From the NCBI GenBank assembly GCA_900547155.1, contig URFH01000043.1:1-16057 (forward strand): DNA of 16,057 bases, in the 5' to 3' direction. The translations under genes were made by a program, and so were the position numbers. A model generated the notes under the pieces. The model was not told the DNA's origin and did not search any database. It worked only from the letters and a program-made list of their open reading frames with translations. The DNA comes from an uncultured bacterium (GTDB lineage: Bacteria; Cyanobacteriota; Vampirovibrionia; Gastranaerophilales; Gastranaerophilaceae). This document shows positions 6,841 through 12,579 of this stretch, piece after piece. Position 1 is the first letter of the stretch; each line of letters opens with the position of its first letter.

Positions 6841-6879
6841 CCCGCTTCGCGGGGGATTTTGAATCAGGTTCAGAATAAC
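6841..6879. repeat. Hairpin repeat within the operon leader
   Basis: CCCGC and GCGGG pair around TTC (6841-6853), followed by TTGAATCAGGTTCAGAATAA. The second half resembles the 'CTGAACTTGATTCAG' hairpins at 15811-16057. The dispersed family has therefore landed between the operon promoter and its first ribosome site, where it would be transcribed. Confidence 0.6.
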
Positions 6880-6903
6880 ACGCAAACGTTGGAGGGGGAA
6901 ATA

Positions 6904-7011
6904 ATGGAATTTTTCAGACAAAACCAGAAAGTTATAATCATTGTTATCGCCGTAACTTTCATCGGATTTACTATTGCACCCGTAATTATGTCTATGCTGA
7001 CAATGAAATAA
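6904..7011 (+). CDS. Small single-pass membrane protein, 35 aa
   Basis: A very strong ribosome site (GGAGGGGG, 6891-6898) precedes an ATG at 6904 by 5 nt. The product has a basic start (MEFFRQNQK) and one hydrophobic helix, about residues 10-32, with a short KT-like end (MLTMK). It is probably anchored in the inner membrane with its N-terminus inside. It ends 18 nt before the M23 peptidase gene, downstream of the operon promoter. From memory the opening resembles the N-terminal anchor of SurA/PpiD-type foldases, so it could be a remnant of one. The strong ribosome site favours a functional micropeptide. No function can be assigned. Confidence 0.75.
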   Translation: MEFFRQNQKVIIIVIAVTFIGFTIAPVIMSMLTMK

Positions 7012-7029
7012 CTGTTTGGGATTTAATTT

Positions 7030-8142
7030 ATGACAAATTTTAGCCGGTTTATAAAGGCTGCTTTCATTTTACTCATTATATTCGCTTTCGGCGCCAATAG
7101 CGTATTGGCGACAAATCATATTGAGAAAAAAAGGAAAGAAACCCACGCTAAAGTCGTAAAATTCAAAATGCTCGAGTCAATGGAAACAAACAAACTCTAC
7201 AAAAACCAGCGAAAACTTGAGCGTTCCGAACAGAGCCTTAAAGAAAACCAAAAACAATACTCAACTGCGGAAGAACGCCTTTCAGCTGCGGAAAGAGAGC
7301 TTGCGCAGGTCGAATCAGACCTTGTTCAGACCCAGTTTAAAGCAAGAAACCGCGTCAGGCAAATCTTTAAAAAGCAGCGCAGGGGCATGTTTCAGCTGCT
7401 TCTGTCAACAACTGACATGAACACCTTTCTTGACAGGATTTATTATCAAAATGTCATAACCAAAAAGGACAAAAAACGCCTTGCACACCTCAAAGCAAAA
7501 ACAGAACGCGCCAGAGCGCTCAGAAACCAGATTGAACAGCAAAAATCAATCATTGCATATTCAATTAAAAATATAAATTCCCAGCAAAAAGACATTCAAG
7601 AGGCAATTAACCGCAACAAATCCTCCATCCAAAAATACAGAACAAACAAAGCCTACTACGAAAAGGCCGAAAGAGAGCTTGCCCGCCAATCTGAACAAAT
7701 CGGCAGCATGATTAACCGGAATACCCAGAATTCAACAGTAAAAATCACATCGGGCTTTATGAAACCCATTGCCGGCCCGATTACATCACCTTTCGGATAC
7801 AGAACACACCCGATATTCAAAAGCCGCATTTTCCACTCAGGAATTGACATTGGCGGCCCGAACGGCGGCGCAATCCGTGCAGCTAACAGCGGAAAAGTCA
7901 TATATTCCGGCTGGTACGGCGGATACGGGAAAGTTGTCATCCTTGACCACGGATTGTATAATGGTAAAGCGACTACAACTCTCTACGGACATATGTCAAA
8001 CTATATAGTAAGCGCCGGTGAAACAGTAAAAAAAGGCCAAACTATCGGCTACGAAGGCTCAACAGGTTACAGCACAGGCCCGCACTGCCACTTTGAAGTC
8101 AGGGTAAACGGAAAACCCCAAAATCCGCTAAATTATCTCTAA
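7030..8142 (+). CDS. EnvC-like M23 family murein endopeptidase
   Basis: This is a periplasmic peptidoglycan hydrolase or hydrolase activator of 370 aa. A signal peptide covers about residues 1-27 (hydrophobic AFILLIIFAFGANSVLA). A long coiled coil (about 30-230) is interrupted near 105-140 by the FKKQRRGMFQLLLS segment typical of EnvC/CwlO-type proteins. The LytM/M23 domain (about 240-370) keeps the full zinc set: H269 and D273 (HSGID), H321 (YGHMS), and H352 and H354 (HCHFEVR). E. coli EnvC has lost its zinc ligands and only activates amidases; this protein should cut cross-links itself. GGGA 8 nt before the ATG is a modest ribosome site. It lies between the 35-aa peptide and the LptD-like gene, 13 nt before the latter. 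Confidence 0.9.
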   Translation: MTNFSRFIKAAFILLIIFAFGANSVLATNHIEKKRKETHAKVVKFKMLESMETNKLYKNQRKLERSEQSLKENQKQYSTAEERLSAAERELAQVESDLVQTQFKARNRVRQIFKKQRRGMFQLLLSTTDMNTFLDRIYYQNVITKKDKKRLAHLKAKTERARALRNQIEQQKSIIAYSIKNINSQQKDIQEAINRNKSSIQKYRTNKAYYEKAERELARQSEQIGSMINRNTQNSTVKITSGFMKPIAGPITSPFGYRTHPIFKSRIFHSGIDIGGPNGGAIRAANSGKVIYSGWYGGYGKVVILDHGLYNGKATTTLYGHMSNYIVSAGETVKKGQTIGYEGSTGYSTGPHCHFEVRVNGKPQNPLNYL

Positions 8143-8155
8143 TTAAAGGAAAAAA

Positions 8156-10141
8156 ATGAAAAAAACACTGCTTACATTTTTAATATTAGGAATTTTGATT
8201 GGCGGGGCTAATTTTGCCCGCTGCGCGGAAAGCCTTGATACACCTGAGATTAACGCAGCGGAAAATCCCTCGGGCCCGGAGCCGGAAACCCCTCAACAAA
8301 AGAAAAAATTCTTCTCTATTCTTGAAAAAAATACTGATTCAGAGGCAGAAAAAACAGAGAAAGCCTCAAAAGAAAATGAAAACAAAGAAGAAATCTCTTC
8401 AGAAGCACAATCGCCAATGACTAATGTTCAGGTTGATAGCGACATAATCGAGTATTTCCCCGACAGGCACGAATTTGAGGCAATCGGCCATGCAAAAGTG
8501 ACTTTTCCTGAACAAAATTCTACAATGACGGCAGACAAAATCATTTTTAACCATGATTCCAACTACATAAAAGCCTATGACAACATCATTATAACCCGCG
8601 ACAGAGAGCAGCTCACAGGTGATTATGTCCACATCAACCTTAATGAAGACAATGCGCTGATTGCAGAACCGGTTATGGAACATATGAATATCCAGATTAG
8701 AGCAAAATCCGGCAACATCAACAAAGCCAAAGTCGAAGCTATGGAAGGAACCGCAAGATTCACTGACAGTCAGACATTTAAACTTGCTGTACGTTCACCG
8801 TACTCTTTTGAAACACCAATGCTTGAAGACGGATTTGAACGTTCATATTTTATCAAGGAAAAATATAACAATGAATGGAATTTAAAATCAAAAGTAATCA
8901 TAATCGACAGCTACAAAGACAGAGATGTTGTTACGCTCGAAAAATCCGATGTATTTCTTAAGGATTTGAAAATCGGCAGCACCGGAAAAATCAAAATCTA
9001 CACGGATAAAGAGCAGGATTACATTGAAACAAACATGATTGAATTCGGCGGCCGCAGAAACCTCGGTGCGTTCATTGCCCCGTCATATGTTTTCCAGCTT
9101 CCGTTTTCTTCAACATTAAAAGTCGGCCCGATGGTCAACTACGATGACAGCGAGATTGGATTCGGTGGTTTTGCACGTTTTCAAAACGCATATAACAGAA
9201 CAGATATGGGATACAGCACCGCACGCCAAAAATTCGTAATGCGGGGACGCCATCAATTTACAAAACATGTTTGGGCAGAATATGGTTCCAATGCCTATAT
9301 GAACGAATGGTGGATGGGCGGCAGAATGCCGGAATACGGCGGACAATTAGTATTCCAGCCCGATTCTGTCCAGAGCGAAGACCTCAGACTCACATTTTCA
9401 CAGCGTTATTCGGCAGGTTTGTTCAAAGACTGGAGCGAAACCAGAAACTTCTCAACAGCCAGATTCAGATGGCAAACACAAACTTACAAAGGTATTTACA
9501 GTTATCGCAATTCTGACGCAAAATTCGGACTTGATTTTGGTATGAGCCTCCAATCCACAGCAACTTTATACGGAACCGGCGATACTTTCGGGCTTATAAG
9601 AGTAGGCCCCACACTAAGAACTCAATACCGTGGATGGCAGCAATTCTTAGCTTATTATCTGGGCGGTTCTGCCGGAGATTCTCCATTCTGGTTTGATAAA
9701 TACTTTTATGGAAAATCCAGCATACAGCTCGGCGAATCCTTACGCATAAACAAATATCTTTCTGTTATGTATTCTGCAATGATTGCGCTTTCGGACACTC
9801 CGAACGACAAAACATTCCAGGAAAACAGATTCTATGTCGTAATCGGCCCAGACGACTTCAAAGTTCTGCTCGGATATGACGCTTTCAGGCAAAACACGAC
9901 TTTCGGTATAAATATGGCGGTCGGAACAGAAAACTCTGAGGTTGAATTCAAAAAACTCATCCTCAACGACCCTGAAAACTTTGGCAAATCCAACAAAAAG
10001 AAAAAAATCAAACCGGTCAGCGAAGAGAAAAAAGAATCCGATCCGATGAACCGCTCAGTCAAAGATTACGACGACTACAACCCCGGATACGGCGCGCTGA
10101 ACAACCTGATAATGCCCGGAATCAGGCCAACCGGCTACTAG
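8156..10141 (+). CDS. lptD: LptD/OstA-like outer-membrane LPS-assembly protein
   Basis: The product is probably the outer-membrane barrel that receives lipopolysaccharide from the LptA bridge. Of its 661 aa, residues 1-24 form a signal peptide (cleavage after RCA likely). A K/E-rich linker follows (about 45-85), then an OstA-type jelly-roll (about 90-200: VDSDIIEYFPD, EFEAIGHAKV, MTADKIIF, LTGDYVHINL) and strands of a barrel to about residue 598. Two points are unusual. The only cysteine, C23, is in the signal, so the disulfides that mature E. coli LptD needs cannot form. A 63-residue charged tail (599-661) also follows the last barrel strand. AAAGGA lies 6 nt before the ATG. The overall family is clear; assignment as the true LptD rather than another OstA-domain barrel is less certain. 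Confidence 0.82.
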   Translation: MKKTLLTFLILGILIGGANFARCAESLDTPEINAAENPSGPEPETPQQKKKFFSILEKNTDSEAEKTEKASKENENKEEISSEAQSPMTNVQVDSDIIEYFPDRHEFEAIGHAKVTFPEQNSTMTADKIIFNHDSNYIKAYDNIIITRDREQLTGDYVHINLNEDNALIAEPVMEHMNIQIRAKSGNINKAKVEAMEGTARFTDSQTFKLAVRSPYSFETPMLEDGFERSYFIKEKYNNEWNLKSKVIIIDSYKDRDVVTLEKSDVFLKDLKIGSTGKIKIYTDKEQDYIETNMIEFGGRRNLGAFIAPSYVFQLPFSSTLKVGPMVNYDDSEIGFGGFARFQNAYNRTDMGYSTARQKFVMRGRHQFTKHVWAEYGSNAYMNEWWMGGRMPEYGGQLVFQPDSVQSEDLRLTFSQRYSAGLFKDWSETRNFSTARFRWQTQTYKGIYSYRNSDAKFGLDFGMSLQSTATLYGTGDTFGLIRVGPTLRTQYRGWQQFLAYYLGGSAGDSPFWFDKYFYGKSSIQLGESLRINKYLSVMYSAMIALSDTPNDKTFQENRFYVVIGPDDFKVLLGYDAFRQNTTFGINMAVGTENSEVEFKKLILNDPENFGKSNKKKKIKPVSEEKKESDPMNRSVKDYDDYNPGYGALNNLIMPGIRPTGY

Positions 10142-10165
10142 CAGGATTTTAAAAATCGTCCGTAG

Positions 10166-10735
10166 CTACTTTCTTTCTTTATCAACGACTTTTTGCAGCT
10201 CCATGACGGCTTTTTCAAGATTGTCGTTTACAATGCAGTAGTCATAATCCTTTGAGCATTCGATTTCTCTAAAAGCCTCATGCAGGCGGTTTTTAATTGC
10301 GTTTTCATCCTCGGTATTTCGCCCGCGCAGGCGCTTTTCCAGTTCCTCTATAGATGGCGGAAGTATAAAAATCAGTACCGCGTCGGGTAGTTTTTGTTTT
10401 ATTTGCAGAGCGCCTTTTGTTTCTATCTCAAGAATTAAGTCCTCGCCCCTGTTGAGCGTTTTTCTTACATAGGCTTCTTTTGTGCCGTAAAAATTACCGT
10501 TAAACTGCGCATATTCCAGAAATTCGCCATCATTTACCGCTTTTAAGAAGTCTTCTTCATCAACAAAGAAGTAATTCACGCCGTCAATTTCGCCTTTTCG
10601 CGGATGGCGGGTGGTTGCAGAAATAGAAAGGTTTATGTCGGGGTTATTTTCCAGCAAAATCTTTAGCAAAGTGCCTTTTCCGACGCCGGACGAACCCGAG
10701 ATTACAAATAATTTTCCTGCTTTTTTCTGTTCCAT
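10166..10735 (-). CDS. gmk: Guanylate kinase
   Basis: Guanylate kinase phosphorylates GMP (and dGMP) to GDP with ATP in the cytosol. The 189-aa protein has the P-loop GSSGVGKG (14-21), the GMP-binding SATTRHPRKGE (39-49), NYFF (54-57) and YGT (83-85), and the lid region LRGRNTED. The start fits the family exactly. No purine-rich ribosome site precedes the ATG; instead TATAAT ends 10 nt upstream, pointing to a leaderless or nearly leaderless message. It converges with the LptD-like gene with only 24 nt between stop codons, and no terminator is visible there. Confidence 0.96.
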   Translation of the reverse strand: MEQKKAGKLFVISGSSGVGKGTLLKILLENNPDINLSISATTRHPRKGEIDGVNYFFVDEEDFLKAVNDGEFLEYAQFNGNFYGTKEAYVRKTLNRGEDLILEIETKGALQIKQKLPDAVLIFILPPSIEELEKRLRGRNTEDENAIKNRLHEAFREIECSKDYDYCIVNDNLEKAVMELQKVVDKERK

Positions 10736-10745
10736 AGTGAAAGAA

Positions 10746-10774
10746 TTATATAGTAACTATATTTTGAGTGCAAG
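10746..10774 (-). promoter_or_regulatory. Promoter of gmk, immediately before the start codon
   Basis: On the minus strand, TTGCAC (10774-10769), a 17-nt spacer and a perfect TATAAT (10751-10746) precede the gmk ATG (10735) by 10 nt. The normal start point, 6-9 nt after the -10, falls within about 4 nt of the AUG. Confidence 0.7.
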
Positions 10775-10814
10775 GACTAATTCTTTTTTATTTTTTACCT
10801 TTGCGGGTGGGGGC

Positions 10815-10896
10815 GTAAAAAGGTTGGGAGTTTTATTTTCCAGCTCGATTCGCTAGCGCTCATAGGCGTCGAAAATAAATCACCCGGCCTTTTTAC
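10815..10896. repeat. Long imperfect inverted repeat, 26-nt arms
   Basis: The arms 10815-10840 and 10871-10896 match at 22 of 26 positions when one is inverted; two of the four differences are G-U type on the plus strand. The 30-nt centre contains the palindrome CGCTAGCG. It lies upstream of the gmk promoter and contains no ORF. It may be a dispersed repeat, a decayed miniature element or a structured RNA. Confidence 0.7.
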
Positions 10897-10935
10897 TTTG
10901 TATGTGCATTTGCGCCATATTTACCCTCTTTGGTC

Positions 10936-10963
10936 AAAAAAAAATCGGCTCTAATTGAGCCGA
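10936..10963 (-). terminator. Strong intrinsic terminator, minus strand
   Basis: Read on the minus strand, TCGGCTC, a 5-nt loop and GAGCCGA are followed at once by nine T. It is 171 nt beyond the tpiA stop and downstream of a separate tpiA terminator, so it either backs that up or ends its own small transcript. Confidence 0.88.
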
Positions 10964-11018
10964 GATGGATAGAATTAGTATTACGGAGTTTATAGAGGAG
11001 TTTACGGTTGTATTAAGT
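10936..11018 (-). ncRNA. Candidate small RNA with anti-Shine-Dalgarno motifs
   Basis: A promoter-like TTGACA-N16-TTTATT on the minus strand would start a transcript near 11018 and end at the strong terminator at 10936-10963, giving about 80 nt. The single-stranded part holds two copies of TAAACTCC (11004-10997 and 10992-10985), the first continuing as CTCCTCT. These could pair with GAGG-type ribosome sites, including AGAGGAG before tpiA. No ORF with a ribosome site is present. The alternative is simply a second tpiA terminator with chance sequence before it. Confidence 0.4.
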
Positions 11019-11024
11019 CGGTCA

Positions 11025-11052
11025 AATAAAATTTTTGTCAGTTTTTTGTCAA
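11025..11052 (-). promoter_or_regulatory. Possible promoter of the candidate small RNA
   Basis: A perfect -35 TTGACA (11052-11047), a 16-nt A-rich spacer and the weak -10 TTTATT (11030-11025) lie just after the tpiA terminator. The -10 lacks the usual A at position 2, so confidence is limited. Confidence 0.35.
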
Positions 11053-11073
11053 ATTGTTTACAAAAATTAATAA

Positions 11074-11106
11074 TAAAAGCCCGCCTGCAAGAAACAAGCG
11101 GACTTT
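11074..11106 (-). terminator. tpiA intrinsic terminator
   Basis: 13-nt arms (11074-11086 and 11094-11106) flank a 7-nt loop 28 nt after the tpiA stop and end in a TTTT run. Read as minus-strand RNA the two non-Watson-Crick positions are G-U pairs; read as plus-strand RNA they become C-A mismatches. This assigns the terminator to the tpiA direction. Confidence 0.85.
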
Positions 11107-11133
11107 TCAATATATTTTGTAATTTTAATTCAA

Positions 11134-11910
11134 TTACATAGCACCTTTAACGATTTGCGCAAAGCTATCAGCTGTAAGGCTTGCGCCGCCGACCAGTGCG
11201 CCGTCGATGTCGGATTTTGACATTTGTTCAACGATTGTGTTCGGTTTTACGCTGCCGCCGTAGAGGATTCTGATTTTGTCAGCAGAATCAGCGCCTGCAA
11301 CTTCTTTTACAACGTTTCTAATCATTGCGATAACTCTGTTTGCTTCGTCGGAATCGCAGGTTTTGCCTGTGCCGATTGCCCAGATGGGTTCGTAGGCGAT
11401 GATTGATTTTGCTACGTCTTCAGCACTCAATCCGTCCAATGCAGCTTTGATTTGTGAAGCGATATGAGAATCTGTTACGCCCGCTTCTCTTTGTTCAAGC
11501 GATTCGCCGCAGCAGATGATAGGAATCAAGCCCAATTCAAGGATTTTTTTAGCTTTTTTGTTAATCATTTCGTCAGTTTCGCCGAAATATTGTCTTCTTT
11601 CGGAGTGGCCGATGATTACGTATTCAGCGCCTGCGTCTTTAACCATTTCAACAGAAACTTCGCCTGTGAAAGCACCCTGTGTTTCATAGAAAGCGTTTTG
11701 TGCAGCCATTTTAACTTTGCCGCAGCCGCAATCTGTGAGGGCTTTGTTTACAGCGTACAAAGAAGTATAAACCGGTGCGATTACGACTTCGGGAAGCGCT
11801 GCTTTGTCGATATCTTTCAATTCTTTCATAACTGCGTTTGCCAGTTCGGCAGATTCGGATTGGAGTTTGTGCATTTTCCAGTTTCCGGCAATTACAGGTC
11901 TTCTTGACAT
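11134..11910 (-). CDS. tpiA: Triosephosphate isomerase
   Basis: This cytosolic glycolytic enzyme interconverts dihydroxyacetone phosphate and glyceraldehyde 3-phosphate. The 258-aa length is normal. The catalytic residues are visible: K12 in GNWKM, H102 in IIGHSERR and E174 in AYEPIWAIGTG, with the flexible loop 6 following, and the phosphate-binding LYGGSV (217-221) and GGAS (241-244). GAGGAG lies 8 nt before the ATG, a strong ribosome site that is also complementary over AGAGGAG to the candidate small RNA downstream. The gene has its own terminator and appears to be transcribed alone. No other glycolytic genes are near. Confidence 0.98.
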   Translation of the reverse strand: MSRRPVIAGNWKMHKLQSESAELANAVMKELKDIDKAALPEVVIAPVYTSLYAVNKALTDCGCGKVKMAAQNAFYETQGAFTGEVSVEMVKDAGAEYVIIGHSERRQYFGETDEMINKKAKKILELGLIPIICCGESLEQREAGVTDSHIASQIKAALDGLSAEDVAKSIIAYEPIWAIGTGKTCDSDEANRVIAMIRNVVKEVAGADSADKIRILYGGSVKPNTIVEQMSKSDIDGALVGGASLTADSFAQIVKGAM

Positions 11911-12014
11911 GATGAATTCTCCTCTTTTCTACAATTTACTTTAAAATCGTAGTTCAAAAACGGGGGATTAGCAAGCAAATGTTTACTTTGTTCCGTGTTT
12001 ATCGTTGAAAGAGC

Positions 12015-12134
12015 AAAGTGAGGAGTGTTGTCTTTTCCGTTCCGATTCCGCCGGGCACTCAATGCCAAAAGTTTAAATTTTTAGATTTTTGAGCCCTCCT
12101 CCATAGTCACTCCAAAGACAACACTCCTCACTTT
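12015..12134. repeat. 120-bp MITE-like element with perfect 21-bp terminal inverted repeats
   Basis: Bases 12015-12035 (AAAGTGAGGAGTGTTGTCTT plus one T) are the exact reverse complement of 12114-12134. The 78-nt interior has a further partial palindrome, GGGCACTCA (about 12055) against TGAGCCC (about 12089), around an A/T-rich centre, but no ORF. No target-site duplication is obvious. The size, terminal repeats and lack of coding fit a miniature inverted-repeat element moved by an enzyme encoded elsewhere; a nested structured RNA is the alternative. Confidence 0.65.
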
Positions 12135-12160
12135 ACGTACAATTCTTGTATGCAGGGCTT

Positions 12161-12386
12161 GTAGGGTGGGAAAGGCCACACAAAAAAAGCTTAATTATTT
12201 TCCCCTCTCCGATGGGAGAGGGTGCCCGTAGGGCGGGTGAGGGCCTGTCCTTTAGGGGAAAACAAGCTTGCAGAGTTGGAAATTCCCGCCAGCGCAAAAT
12301 GATGTAAGACAAAAAATAGGATTTTGCATTTTATTTTCAGGATTTTAACCTCTTTGGTGGGAACCGCTTCGCTTTTCCCACCCTAC
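12161..12386. repeat. Composite palindromic repeat (GTAGGGTGGGAA family), copy B
   Basis: GTAGGGTGGGAA (12161-12172) is inverted exactly at 12375-12386, the same 12-mer pair that bounds 1819-1944. The right end again carries the GGTGGGAA...TTCCCACC hairpin (12356-12382) with a CGCTTCG loop. Inside lies a CCCCTCTCC (12202-12210) against GGAGAGGG (12215-12222) hairpin, followed by a GGGCGGGTGAGGG stretch. No gene is present. Confidence 0.75.
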
Positions 12387-12406
12387 AAATGCTCCCTGTC
12401 CGCCAC

Positions 12407-12436
12407 AAAAAAACGGGCCCGAAAGCCCGCTTTTTT
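12407..12436 (-). terminator. Probable fusA intrinsic terminator
   Basis: The stem (GCGGGC with GCCCGT on the minus strand) ends in seven T. The outermost pair is G-U in the minus-strand RNA but an A-C mismatch in the plus-strand RNA, favouring the fusA direction. It is 143 nt past the fusA stop, so two other hairpins would lie in the fusA 3' region. Confidence 0.8.
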
Positions 12437-12463
12437 AAGTTTATCAATCCGAAAACTAATCTA

Positions 12464-12508
12464 GTGTCGCCTTAGTCGATTCGCCTGCGCGAACCGCCCA
12501 AGGCTCAC
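12464..12508. repeat. Hairpin repeat in the fusA 3' region
   Basis: GATTCGC (12478-12484) and GCGAACC (12489-12495) pair around a CTGC loop, and the outer GTGTCGCCTT and AAGGCTCAC extend the stem imperfectly. It resembles a REP-type palindrome and has no U-tract. Confidence 0.6.
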
Positions 12509-12527
12509 CTTTTCTATGCGTCACTCA

Positions 12528-12569
12528 AAAAGTTCGTTCACGTCACTTCGTTCCTTAGAACGAACTTTT
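12528..12569. repeat. 12-bp inverted repeat just after the fusA stop
   Basis: AAAAGTTCGTTC (12528-12539) is inverted exactly at 12558-12569, with an 18-nt loop, 11 nt from the fusA stop. On the minus strand it ends in GAACTTTTTGAG, a short T run, so it may be a weak first terminator or an RNA-stabilising 3' stem. Confidence 0.65.
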
Positions 12570-12579
12570 CTCGGACAAA

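Noticed and set aside
10142..10165. Terminator between the convergent LptD-like gene and gmk
   Set aside because: Only GATTTT-A-AAAATC is present, with a one-base loop and no G/C stem, so it cannot act as an intrinsic terminator.
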